Assembly: GCA_048359995.1 (NCBI GenBank)
Contig: DBGCPK010000003.1
Coordinates: 144,057-208,056, forward strand
DNA: 64,000 bases
DNA from: UBA3210 sp048359995
GTDB lineage: Bacteria; Bacillota_I; Bacilli_A; RFN20; CAG-449
Reading direction: 5' to 3'
The position numbers and the translations under genes are program-made. This document shows positions 1 to 7,675 of the stretch, piece by piece. The notes under the pieces were generated by a model. It was given only the letters and a program-made list of their open reading frames with translations. It was not told the origin of the DNA and ran no database searches. Within the stretch, counting starts at the first letter, position 1. Each line of letters opens with the position of its first letter.

Positions 1-966
1 GAAGTCGGCACTCCGTTCTTTCATCGTTTGGAGATGCTGAAAATCGCTTTGGAGGGCATTTCCTGGGCGGAAATTTCTTTGGTCGAATACCAGTCAGATC
101 AGAAAATCAATTACACGTGCGATACGGTGGAAAAGATCGTCTCTTCCTCGTCCGACGAATACTTTTTTCTCATCGGCAGCGATCAATTGCAACAACTGGA
201 CCGCTGGAAGAGAATCGACGAATTGGCCGATAAAGTGCGCTTTGTCGCCATTCGCCGTCCTGGTTATCCTCTTCACGAAGAGAACAGGGAAAAGTACCGC
301 GTCGAGATCATCGACGAATGCGTCGACGCGATCAGCAGTTCGGCAATACGGGATTTCACGTCCCTGAACTGCCCGAAAAGGGTGATCGACTACATCGGGA
401 AAAACGACCTTTACTATATTCCGAAAATCCGGAGTTACTTGTCCGCGCGGCGATTCAATCACTCTTTATCGGTCGCCGATCTGGCTTATGCGATCGCGAA
501 ACAAAACGATCTTGACGCGGGGAAAGCCTATATCGCGGGACTGCTTCACGACATCGGCAAGGAAATTCCCGGCGAAGAGCAAAAAGAATTTATGAAGCGA
601 AACTATCCTCTTTACGAGAAGACGATTCCGACAGTTCTTTATCACCAATTTCTTTCCGAAGAGATCGCCAAAAAAGAATTTCGGATCGATGACGCCGAGA
701 TTCTCGAAGCCATCCGTTACCACGCGACGGGGAACCGCAATATGAATCCCTATGCGCGAATCGTCTACGCCTCGGATAAAATCGAACCGACGCGGGGATA
801 CGATTCCGGTGAACTCATCGAAGCGATGAAAAGCGATTATGCGCTTGGATTCGTCCGCGTACTGGAAGAGAATATCCGCTTTCTGCAATCCAAGAACAGC
901 TCTTATTCCAATCCGCTTACCCGAGATTGTATCTCGGAATATTTGAAACGAGGTGAAAGCAAATGA
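1..966 (+). CDS. nadD-yqeK: NadD-YqeK fusion: nicotinate-nucleotide adenylyltransferase + HD-domain hydrolase (5' partial)
   Basis: The frame is open from base 1, so the true start and the NadD nucleotide-binding N-terminus lie outside the window. An ATG at 28 sits in the middle of the conserved fold and is not the start. The first ~120 visible codons are NadD-like, with GSDQL, a WK(R)I stretch and ISSSAIRDF; this enzyme makes deamido-NAD from nicotinate mononucleotide. From about residue 135 follows a YqeK-type HD domain (FNHSLSVADLA, AGLLHDIGKE, RYHATG), a family described as symmetric diadenosine tetraphosphate hydrolases. In most Bacilli these are two adjacent genes; here they are one polypeptide, as in some mollicutes. 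The stop overlaps the rsfS start (ATGA), which suggests translational coupling. Confidence 0.9.
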   Translation, partial: EVGTPFFHRLEMLKIALEGISWAEISLVEYQSDQKINYTCDTVEKIVSSSSDEYFFLIGSDQLQQLDRWKRIDELADKVRFVAIRRPGYPLHEENREKYRVEIIDECVDAISSSAIRDFTSLNCPKRVIDYIGKNDLYYIPKIRSYLSARRFNHSLSVADLAYAIAKQNDLDAGKAYIAGLLHDIGKEIPGEEQKEFMKRNYPLYEKTIPTVLYHQFLSEEIAKKEFRIDDAEILEAIRYHATGNRNMNPYARIVYASDKIEPTRGYDSGELIEAMKSDYALGFVRVLEENIRFLQSKNSSYSNPLTRDCISEYLKRGESK

Positions 967-1301
967 ATGAAGTAAAATTGAAGATGATTCTCAAAGCCGT
1001 TGACGAAAAGAAAGGCGAGAATATCGAAGTCCACGATGTTTACAACGTCTCGCCGTTTTTCGACCGCATCGTCATCGCGACGATGATGAACGCCAAAAAC
1101 GGAGAAGCCATCGCCGATGAAATCGACAAAGTCTGCGCCGAAATCGGCGAGCCGATCCGCAACATCGAAGGCCGGCACAGCGCGCAATGGATTCTGATCG
1201 ACGCCGGCGACATTCTGATTCATCTTTTCAGCGAGGAAGAGCGAATTCGCGTCAACCTCTCCGAATTGATCGTCAAAATCGGTAGAAAGGGTGCAGAATG
1301 A
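963..1301 (+). CDS. rsfS: Ribosomal silencing factor RsfS (Iojap family)
   Basis: This 112-residue protein has the size and pattern of RsfS/YbeB, which binds ribosomal protein uL14 and blocks subunit joining when nutrients are scarce. The core shows DVYNVSPFFDRIVIAT, then EGRHSAQWILIDAGDILIHLF, the family's central beta-sheet signature. It overlaps both neighbours by 4 bases (ATGA at each end). The order nadD, yqeK, rsfS is the usual one in Bacillota, which supports the call. I see nothing unusual in it. Confidence 0.93.
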   Translation: MNEVKLKMILKAVDEKKGENIEVHDVYNVSPFFDRIVIATMMNAKNGEAIADEIDKVCAEIGEPIRNIEGRHSAQWILIDAGDILIHLFSEEERIRVNLSELIVKIGRKGAE

Positions 1302-1978
1302 GCCTGTCCGTCATTCTCGCGGCGATGAATGAAGAAGTCGACGCTTTAAAAAGACGCCTCACGGAATTTCAGGAGATCGTCTTCGACGATCAGCCGGCTT
1401 TTCTTTTTACGCTGAACAGTCGGGAATATCTGCTGACGAAAGGAAGAATCGGCAAGGTCAACACGGCGATGCTCCTCTCGCGCCTCGCCTCGAAAACTCA
1501 GATTCAGAGAGTATTCAATATCGGTACTACCGGCGGCATTCATCGCTGCCTTCGGATCGGAGACGTCGTCATCGCCACGAAAGTAGGGTATTACGACGTC
1601 GACTTGACGATCTTCGACTACGAATTCGGCCAACTTCCTCACGAACCGCGCTACTATGTATGCGACAGAGAATTCCTGAACGCGAAAAAGTTTTCTTCCG
1701 ATCTGCGGATCAAAGAGGGAATCGTCCTTTCCGGAGATAATTTTCTTCACAGAGGAAACATCGGAAGGTTTACCATCGACCGTGAAAGCGTGATGTGCTG
1801 CGATATGGAATCCGCGGCCGTAGGGCAGGTTTGCACGCATTACGGAATTCCGTTTATCGTCATTCGGTCGATCTCCGACTTGATCTTCGAGGAATTCGAC
1901 CGAGAGGGTAACGACGAATGCGTCCGATTGTCTTCGAGCAATGCCGCAAACGTCCTTTGGGACATTCTTCGACAATAA
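1298..1978 (+). CDS. mtnN: 5'-methylthioadenosine/S-adenosylhomocysteine nucleosidase
   Basis: The 226-residue product matches the Pfs/MtnN family, which cleaves adenine from methylthioadenosine and S-adenosylhomocysteine in the cytoplasm. Visible landmarks are the N-terminal MNEEVDAL with the conserved glutamate near residue 12, NIGTTGGIHRCLRIGDVV, the ribose-binding CCDMESAAVGQVC, and RSISD carrying the catalytic aspartate. A GAAAGG ribosome site lies 8 bases before the ATG, inside rsfS. It is the last gene of the nadD-rsfS-mtnN run and converges on the lipoprotein gene that ends at 2226. Confidence 0.92.
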   Translation: MSLSVILAAMNEEVDALKRRLTEFQEIVFDDQPAFLFTLNSREYLLTKGRIGKVNTAMLLSRLASKTQIQRVFNIGTTGGIHRCLRIGDVVIATKVGYYDVDLTIFDYEFGQLPHEPRYYVCDREFLNAKKFSSDLRIKEGIVLSGDNFLHRGNIGRFTIDRESVMCCDMESAAVGQVCTHYGIPFIVIRSISDLIFEEFDREGNDECVRLSSSNAANVLWDILRQ

Positions 1979-2146
1979 TTTTACAAAAGGGCAGGATAAA
2001 TCGAGCTGATTTCCGACCGTTCGACAAGATCTTCTGCCTTTTTCTCTGATTTCAATTACTTCGCATAATGTCTATTATGTAAACTAATAGTTTATTTTAT
2101 CGGATAATTCGACGACAATTTTTTTAATCGAATTTTAAAATTTCAT

Positions 2147-2168
2147 TGTGGATAATCGGTTTTCCACA
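2147..2168. promoter_or_regulatory. Inverted pair of DnaA-box-like 9-mers
   Basis: In the AT-rich gap between the convergent genes mtnN and the 2226 lipoprotein, bases 2147-2155 read TTATCCACA on the minus strand, a perfect DnaA box. Bases 2160-2168 read TTTTCCACA on the plus strand, one mismatch from it. Together they form an 8-bp-arm inverted repeat (ATTGTGGA/TCCACAAT). No T-run follows on either strand, so it is not a standard terminator. I see no further boxes nearby, so DnaA binding is only a suggestion. Confidence 0.3.
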
Positions 2169-2171
2169 ATA

Positions 2172-2200
2172 AAAAAGATAGTTATTTCAACCATCTTTTT
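2172..2200 (-). terminator. Rho-independent terminator after the 2226 lipoprotein gene
   Basis: On the minus strand the arms AAAAAGATGGTT and AACTATCTTTTT pair with one G-U wobble around a 5-base loop and continue into a T-run. The site sits 26 bases past the lipoprotein stop. Its T-rich far side could also slow transcription arriving from mtnN on the plus strand. Confidence 0.6.
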
Positions 2201-2225
2201 ACTAATTATCTACTAATTATTTACT

Positions 2226-3380
2226 TTAATCGAATTCTATCTTCAAGAAACTGCTTTCCGAAGGATATTCTTCGCCGATATAGTCGTAATACGCTCTGAG
2301 ATATTCTTCGCCGTAATACGAATCCAAATTCTTCACGTATTCCAATCGGTTGATGAACTTTTCGTAAGGCGCATCTTGTCCTAAAACCGTGTGCCACGCT
2401 TGCAGACGGGCGACTTCGTTCCAGGAGATGCCGACCGTATCGAATTGGTACTGAAAGGCTTGTCTGGTCAACTCCGATTCCATGTTTTCTTCCGGATCGT
2501 TATAGTCTTTGGATAACTCGCGAAAATCGGAACGCGTGTAATTGGCGTCCTTGACGCATTTGTTGCAAATCAACTGATTGAGAAGATTCAAGATTTTGCC
2601 GACGCTTTTCGCGTGAGTTTCGTAGTATTCTTTGTCGACGAAGATGCCGCTTTGCGGGATTCCCCGATCGTTGTACGGCGTCGCTTCGTTAAAACTCTGA
2701 TAAAACACTCTCAGCGATTCGCAATACATGTTCTTGCTGGTATCGAATCCGCGATCTTCGTTCGAGGTGTATTCGTCGTATTCGGCGTCATACAGCGCGG
2801 AATTCTCATCCGTCATCAGGCGCGTGGCATACGGTTCGGCGATAAACGCGTAGTCGTAATCCTCGTCCGCATATCGCCCTTCATAAAGATAAGTATAAAA
2901 TTCGAGATCGTTCTTTTCCAAGAACGAAATCTCGTAAAGCGGATCGTTCTCGAACATCCTTTTCGTCGTCTTTCCGAGACTACCGCGCTCATTGTTGGCG
3001 ACGACGCTGACTTTTTGGGTGCTGTCCAATCCGCCTTTCAAAGGGACGAATTGCTGATTCCCCATCGAAATCGTCGAAACATAGGCGTAAAATCCGTATT
3101 CATCGCAAAGTTCCAAACCTCGCACGGAATCGCAAAAGATGATCGGATATTTCCGATTTTGAAACGAATTTTCGATTTCGGAAAGATCGTCGCTGAAAAT
3201 CAAATTTTCATCGTCGTAATAGCAACTGAGCAGAAGCGATACCGTGCCTTTCTGTGCGATCGAAGGCGTCTCAAACGGTTCAACTTCGAGAAAATAGCGG
3301 TTGAGAAACGAGCAGGAAGTCGCCGTGCCGAGCAGAAGCGAAGCAAACAGAGTCAGGCTCAGCGCCTTAACGCTCTTCAT
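2226..3380 (-). CDS. Orphan lipoprotein, substrate-binding-protein-like
   Basis: The 384-residue protein starts with a lipoprotein signal (basic start, hydrophobic core, cleavage site near ATSC at residues 20-23), so it should be anchored outside the membrane. The body contains PIIFCDSVRGLELCDEYGFY and VVANNERGSLGKTTKRMFEN, which loosely resemble NMT1/SsuA-type ABC substrate-binding proteins; the match is weak and no permease or ATPase lies next to it. The start overlaps the end of deoB by 14 bases, so the two are co-transcribed. Three in-frame stops or near stops follow in the tail (TAA...TAA...TAG TAA). Function is unknown. Confidence 0.65.
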   Translation of the reverse strand: MKSVKALSLTLFASLLLGTATSCSFLNRYFLEVEPFETPSIAQKGTVSLLLSCYYDDENLIFSDDLSEIENSFQNRKYPIIFCDSVRGLELCDEYGFYAYVSTISMGNQQFVPLKGGLDSTQKVSVVANNERGSLGKTTKRMFENDPLYEISFLEKNDLEFYTYLYEGRYADEDYDYAFIAEPYATRLMTDENSALYDAEYDEYTSNEDRGFDTSKNMYCESLRVFYQSFNEATPYNDRGIPQSGIFVDKEYYETHAKSVGKILNLLNQLICNKCVKDANYTRSDFRELSKDYNDPEENMESELTRQAFQYQFDTVGISWNEVARLQAWHTVLGQDAPYEKFINRLEYVKNLDSYYGEEYLRAYYDYIGEEYPSESSFLKIEFD

Positions 3381-4569
3381 CCTCGAAGACCTCGCGAATG
3401 ACTTCGCCGATTTGGTTTTCCTTTTTCAGGCCGAAATTCTCGGCAATCGTCCTCCCGATGCACCCGAAAGACAGCTGATTCGGCAATTCTCTTCCCCGTT
3501 TCAACGACGCGGAATAGATGAGCAAAGGCACCATTTCCCGCGTGTGATCGGTTCCGTGATGAATCGGATCGTTTCCGTGATCCGCAGTAACCATCAACAG
3601 GTCATCGTCATTCATCTTGCCGATCAATTCTCCCAGCTGAACGTCGAATTCCTCGATGCACGAAGCATATCCCAGAGGATTTCTCCGATGCCCGTATTCG
3701 GAATCGAACTCGACCAAATTGACGAAACAGAGGCCGGTAAAATCCCGATCCAAAAGAGCGATGGTCTTCTCCATTCCGTCGCGATTGGAAACCGTCTTGA
3801 TCTTTTCATCGACGCCGGCGCCGTTGAAGATGTCGCTGATCTTTCCGACGCAAAGGGTGGCATAACCGTTTTCTTGCAGAATGTCCATATACGTTCTTTC
3901 GGACGGCGAAAGCGCATAGTCATGCCGGTTGCTGGTGCGTTTGAAATCGTCCTTATTCGTTCCCACATACGGGCGCGCGATGATCCTGCCCAACAGATAT
4001 TCCGGTCGCAGGCAGATCTCCCTTGCGATTTCACAACATCGATAGAGTTCTTCCAAAGGAATGATCTCCTCGTGTCCGCAGATCTGCAAAACCGAATCGC
4101 TGGACGTGTAGACGATCAAATCGCCGGTCTTCATTTGGTGTTCGCCGTACTGCTTGATGATTTCCGTACCCGAGGCGGCGATATTGCCGACGATATGGCG
4201 ACCCGTTCTCGCTTCGAGTTCTTCGATCAGTTCTTTCGGAAATCCGGTGTCGGTAAACGTTTTGAACGGTTTCCGAGTCAGGATACCCATCATTTCCCAA
4301 TGGCCGGTCATCGTATCTTTGCCGTTGCTGGCTTCTTCGAGTTTCAGGCAATAGGAGTGAGGATGTTCGACTTTCTCCGTTCCCCGAACCCTGTGATCGA
4401 GATCGTAAAGTCCCAGACTGTTCAGATTCGGGATATTCAGGCCGTTTTTTGCCTCGGAAACGTGGACAAAGGTATTGGCTCCCCGATCGTTAAACCGGTC
4501 GGCGTCTTTCATTTCGCCGATTCCGACCGAATCCATCACGATGACAAATACCCTTTTAAATTTTTTCAT
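3367..4569 (-). CDS. deoB: Phosphopentomutase
   Basis: The 400-residue enzyme interconverts ribose/deoxyribose 1- and 5-phosphates in nucleoside salvage. It has the alkaline-phosphatase-superfamily metal sites: FVIVMDSVGIGEMKDA near the start, DTMTGHWEMMG with the phosphorylated threonine, and TADHGNDPIHHGTDHTRE. I place the start at the ATG at 4569 because a clear GGAGG lies 8 bases upstream; an in-frame ATG at 4593 would put that ribosome site inside the gene. It sits just downstream of xerD, with its own -10 at 4592. Confidence 0.95.
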   Translation of the reverse strand: MKKFKRVFVIVMDSVGIGEMKDADRFNDRGANTFVHVSEAKNGLNIPNLNSLGLYDLDHRVRGTEKVEHPHSYCLKLEEASNGKDTMTGHWEMMGILTRKPFKTFTDTGFPKELIEELEARTGRHIVGNIAASGTEIIKQYGEHQMKTGDLIVYTSSDSVLQICGHEEIIPLEELYRCCEIAREICLRPEYLLGRIIARPYVGTNKDDFKRTSNRHDYALSPSERTYMDILQENGYATLCVGKISDIFNGAGVDEKIKTVSNRDGMEKTIALLDRDFTGLCFVNLVEFDSEYGHRRNPLGYASCIEEFDVQLGELIGKMNDDDLLMVTADHGNDPIHHGTDHTREMVPLLIYSASLKRGRELPNQLSFGCIGRTIAENFGLKKENQIGEVIREVFEDEER

Positions 4570-4591
4570 GTTCAATTCCTCCGCTAATTTC

Positions 4592-4620
4592 ATTATACAC
4601 TATTTTCGGTTCATAAACAA
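4592..4620 (-). promoter_or_regulatory. Predicted sigma-A promoter for deoB
   Basis: On the minus strand TATAAT (4592-4597) lies 17 bases from TTGTTT (4615-4620), a -35 with only its TTG conserved. It overlaps the xerD stop, so deoB and the lipoprotein gene could be transcribed separately from xerD. Confidence 0.45.
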
Positions 4621-5478
4621 ATCATACGCGGACAATATTCTTTTACTCGACACATGCGTGTAGATTTGCGTCGTCGAGATGTTGCTATGCCCCAACATCT
4701 CCTGCACCATTCTCAAATCCGCGCCGTTTTCAAGCAAATGCGTGGCGAAACTGTGGCGCAGCGTATGCGGTGTGACGTTGACATCAATCCCCGCCTGAGA
4801 TGCGTATTTCTTGATCGCTTTCCAGAAATACTGTCTGGAAAGGGCTTTGCCCTGTCTGGAAAGAAAGACGAAAGGCGATTTGTGAAAATCGTATTTTCCT
4901 CGCGCCTTGTACAAATAGTTCAAAAGATATTCTTTGGCAAAATCGCCGATAGGAACGATTCTTTCCTTATTTCCCTTTCCGAGAATTCTCAGAACGCCCA
5001 GATCGACGTTGACCTGCTTCAATTTCAGCCCGACCAGTTCGCTGACGCGCATTCCCGAAGCATACATCATTTCCAACATCGCCCTGTCGCGAATACCGTC
5101 GTAACGGCGCAAATCCGGCTGATCGAAGAGTTCCTCGACTTCTTCATCGGAAAGGACGTCGGGAAGATGCTCGTTCTTTTTCGGCATTTCGATCGAAGAG
5201 GCCTTGTTCTCTATCACGTTCTCCTTTTGCAAGAAAAGGTAAAACTGCCTGATCGTTCCGGCTCTGCGGATAATCGTCGACGTCGCCTTTCCCCGACTCG
5301 ACAGATCGGCGATATACTTTTCGATATCCGACGCGTCGAGGTCATCGGCGCGGGTTTTATCCAAAATTTCAAAAAACTGTTCCAAATCCTCTTTGTAACT
5401 GTCGATCGTTCTCATCGAAACATTGCGCTCGTGAAACATCATTTCCAAAAAACGGTCGTAGGCATCTCTAATTTCCAT
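4600..5478 (-). CDS. xerD: Site-specific tyrosine recombinase XerD-type
   Basis: This 292-residue protein has an N-terminal SAM-like core-binding domain (residues ~1-90) and the catalytic domain. The full active site is present: R144 (GMRVSELVGL), K168 (ILGKGNKER), H238-x-x-R241 (HTLRHSFATH), H264 (LGHSN) and the nucleophile Y273 (TTQIYTHVS). Such enzymes resolve chromosome dimers at dif. The chromosomal context beside deoB matches the usual Bacillota position of xerD, so it is a housekeeping recombinase and not a phage integrase. It overlaps dinB by 11 bases. Confidence 0.93.
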   Translation of the reverse strand: MEIRDAYDRFLEMMFHERNVSMRTIDSYKEDLEQFFEILDKTRADDLDASDIEKYIADLSSRGKATSTIIRRAGTIRQFYLFLQKENVIENKASSIEMPKKNEHLPDVLSDEEVEELFDQPDLRRYDGIRDRAMLEMMYASGMRVSELVGLKLKQVNVDLGVLRILGKGNKERIVPIGDFAKEYLLNYLYKARGKYDFHKSPFVFLSRQGKALSRQYFWKAIKKYASQAGIDVNVTPHTLRHSFATHLLENGADLRMVQEMLGHSNISTTQIYTHVSSKRILSAYDLFMNRK

Positions 5479-6649
5479 TTCCCGACTCCTTCAATTCGCT
5501 GGCCTTGATAAACACTTTTTTCTTGTACTTCCGGTTCAGTTCGTCGATCAAAAGTTTCGTCGCGCATTGTTCCCTGTGCTGCTCGATGTCGAAAAGGCTC
5601 ATCTGCACACAGAAATCCTTTTTATTCGATAAATTGGACAGCGTCACACCCACCAAACGAAGCGAAAGCGAAGCAAAAGAAGCGTCGTAAAGCCTGACGG
5701 CGTGATTGTAAATGTCTTCGGCTTCGTCGGTCGGAATCCCGATCGTTACGGAACGAGAAAAAGCGTGAAATTCGCTGTCCTTCACGTTTAGACTGATCGT
5801 CGAACCGATTTTCCCTTCCTTCTTCGCCCTGCGACTGACATCGTGCGCTTTCTGATAGATCATCGCGCGAATTTCATCGTAGTCGTCGGTATCGAAGAGA
5901 AAGGTCGTCGAATTGCCGATCGATTTCGGATCGGAAACTTCGGTTATCACTTCGTCGCTTCCGTATCCGTTCGCCCAATCTTTCAGCACGTCGTAAAATT
6001 TCCCGAGCCTCTTTTTCACATCCGGCGAAGAATTGTGCGCCAAATCGCCGATCGTGCGGACATTCATCTCTTCCAATCGCGGCCAAGTCTTCTTTCCGAT
6101 GCCGTACATTTCCCGAATCGGTATAGGCCATAGCATTTTCGGAATATCCTTTCGACGGAGAATCGTAATTCCCATCGGTTTCCGATAATCCGAAGCCATC
6201 TTCGCGAGAAATTTCGTCGGCGCCAAACCGATCGAACACATCAAATTCGTCTCTTTGAAAAGATTGTCCTGCAATTCTTTGAGAAAGGATTCCGGATTCA
6301 GGCAGCCGTTCATACATGAAGTCATATCGGCAAAACACTCGTCGATGGAGGCGATTTCGATGACTTCCGTATAACGTCTGATATAAGAAAAGAATCTCGC
6401 GCTTAACTCTTGATAAAGGGAAAAATCACCATGTCGAACGATCACATCGGGACAAAGCCTTTTCGCCATATAGGTCGGCATCGCCGCACGGATACCGTAT
6501 TTTCTCGCTTCGTAAGAAGCCGACGTGACGATTCCCCGCCGATTCGCACCGGCGACGATCAGCGGTTTACCTTCCAATTCCGGCTCTTTGATGACCTGCG
6601 CGCGAGCAAAAAAACAATTCAAATCGATATGCATAATAATCTTGCTCAT
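5468..6649 (-). CDS. dinB: DNA polymerase IV (Y family)
   Basis: The protein of 393 residues is a translesion polymerase. IMHIDLNCFFA at the N-terminus carries the first catalytic Asp, and IEIASIDECFADM carries the catalytic Asp-Glu pair. A helix-hairpin-helix (MYGIGKKTWPRLEEM) and the little-finger domain follow. I chose the ATG at 6649 because GGAG precedes it by 8 bases and homology begins there; an ATG 45 bases upstream has neither. A -10-like TATAAT is at 6668-6673 on the minus strand. It is translationally linked to xerD. Confidence 0.93.
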   Translation of the reverse strand: MSKIIMHIDLNCFFARAQVIKEPELEGKPLIVAGANRRGIVTSASYEARKYGIRAAMPTYMAKRLCPDVIVRHGDFSLYQELSARFFSYIRRYTEVIEIASIDECFADMTSCMNGCLNPESFLKELQDNLFKETNLMCSIGLAPTKFLAKMASDYRKPMGITILRRKDIPKMLWPIPIREMYGIGKKTWPRLEEMNVRTIGDLAHNSSPDVKKRLGKFYDVLKDWANGYGSDEVITEVSDPKSIGNSTTFLFDTDDYDEIRAMIYQKAHDVSRRAKKEGKIGSTISLNVKDSEFHAFSRSVTIGIPTDEAEDIYNHAVRLYDASFASLSLRLVGVTLSNLSNKKDFCVQMSLFDIEQHREQCATKLLIDELNRKYKKKVFIKASELKESGNGN

Positions 6650-6694
6650 GCGATCATCTCCGTTATCATTATAATGCAAAACGATTTCGGACAA

Positions 6695-6723
6695 AATAAA
6701 AAAGAATGATTTTCGTCATTCTT
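6695..6723 (-). terminator. Rho-independent terminator after spo0A
   Basis: On the minus strand AAGAATGA and TCATTCTT form a perfect 8-bp stem with a 6-base loop (6702-6723), followed by TTTTATTTT. It lies 37 bases past the spo0A stop and separates spo0A from dinB. Confidence 0.85.
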
Positions 6724-6759
6724 CTAAAAAAATACTAAATTACTGCTAATTTACTACTT

Positions 6760-7539
6760 TTAGAATACCTTCGAAGAAATTTTTTTGTCTTTCAGCGACA
6801 GATAATCGCTGATCATCGCGATGAATTCGCTGTTGGTCGGCTTGGCCTTGCTCGCCGAAATCGTATATCCGAAAATTTCGTCGATCGTATCGATGTTTCC
6901 CCGACTCCAAGCCACTTCGATGGCGTGGCGAATCGCTCTTTCTACACGCGAACCGGTCGTGTTGTACTTTTTGGCGATTTCCGGATAAAGAATTTTTGTG
7001 ATCTGCCCGATGTATTCGTTGTGATAATACGATGAGGAGATCGCGCTTCGAAGATAGTTGTATCCTTTGATGTGCGCCGGAATTCCGACGTCGTGGAGAA
7101 TCTTGGTGATATTCTCTTCCAGTTTCTGCTCTTGGTTGACTTTCTGGTAATCGCAGATTTCCGTATTCAGATTGATCTGATTGATCAGCGTAGCCATCTC
7201 ATAGGGTTTCAAGAGAAACTGATCGGCTCCGTAAGACTTGATGAGCGCGAGAATATTGTCGTTGACCAATCCGGACTGGCAGATGATCACTCCGATGCGA
7301 GGATACCATTGCGCATGTTCTTTCAACTCTTTCAATACCTGCAAGCCGTCGAAAACGGGAAGAACCAGATCGAGAACCAAAACGTCGATGTTGGTAAACT
7401 TCTTGATTCTTTCCAGTCCTTCCTTTCCGTTTTCCGCGCTGCCGAGAACGTACATATTCTCTTCTCCGGCGATTGCCCTAACCGCCTCATTGATGAATTC
7501 TTTCGAATCCGCTACAACAAATACTGACTTTTTTTCCAT
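6760..7539 (-). CDS. spo0A: Spo0A, master response regulator of sporulation
   Basis: The 259-residue protein is collinear with Spo0A. A receiver domain (1-~120) has the phosphoacceptor Asp in DVLVLDLVLP and the conserved Lys in LLKPYEM. A linker leads to the Spo0A-specific DNA-binding domain with VGIPAHIKGYNYLRSAI, YPEIAKKYNTTGSRVERA and IRHAIEVAWSRGN. The start at 7539 has AGGAG 7 bases upstream. Unusually, the acidic pair that binds the metal ion reads Ala10-Asp11 and not Asp-Asp, and the usual Thr/Ser switch position falls in ICQSG. It lies directly downstream of spoIVB, the classic order. Three in-frame stop codons end it. Confidence 0.96.
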   Translation of the reverse strand: MEKKSVFVVADSKEFINEAVRAIAGEENMYVLGSAENGKEGLERIKKFTNIDVLVLDLVLPVFDGLQVLKELKEHAQWYPRIGVIICQSGLVNDNILALIKSYGADQFLLKPYEMATLINQINLNTEICDYQKVNQEQKLEENITKILHDVGIPAHIKGYNYLRSAISSSYYHNEYIGQITKILYPEIAKKYNTTGSRVERAIRHAIEVAWSRGNIDTIDEIFGYTISASKAKPTNSEFIAMISDYLSLKDKKISSKVF

Positions 7540-7675
7540 AATTTTCTCCTTTTCTTTGCCGCATTTGTCGGATTTGCACCCTTTTGGCAAACTAAGCAAA
7601 TTTATAGCATCTTTAAGAAAATAATGGGACGCGACGGGAATTTTCGGGTAAAATTCGCCATATCGTAGAATCTCC

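Noticed and set aside
3301..4587. A 428-codon open frame on the plus strand opposite deoB
   Set aside because: It is antisense to a well-conserved enzyme, has no ribosome site or homology, and results from the biased codon use of the real gene.
4600..5478. Phage integrase that could explain the island
   Set aside because: Context (deoB, dinB, spo0A) and sequence fit housekeeping XerD; it is 45 kb from the repeats.
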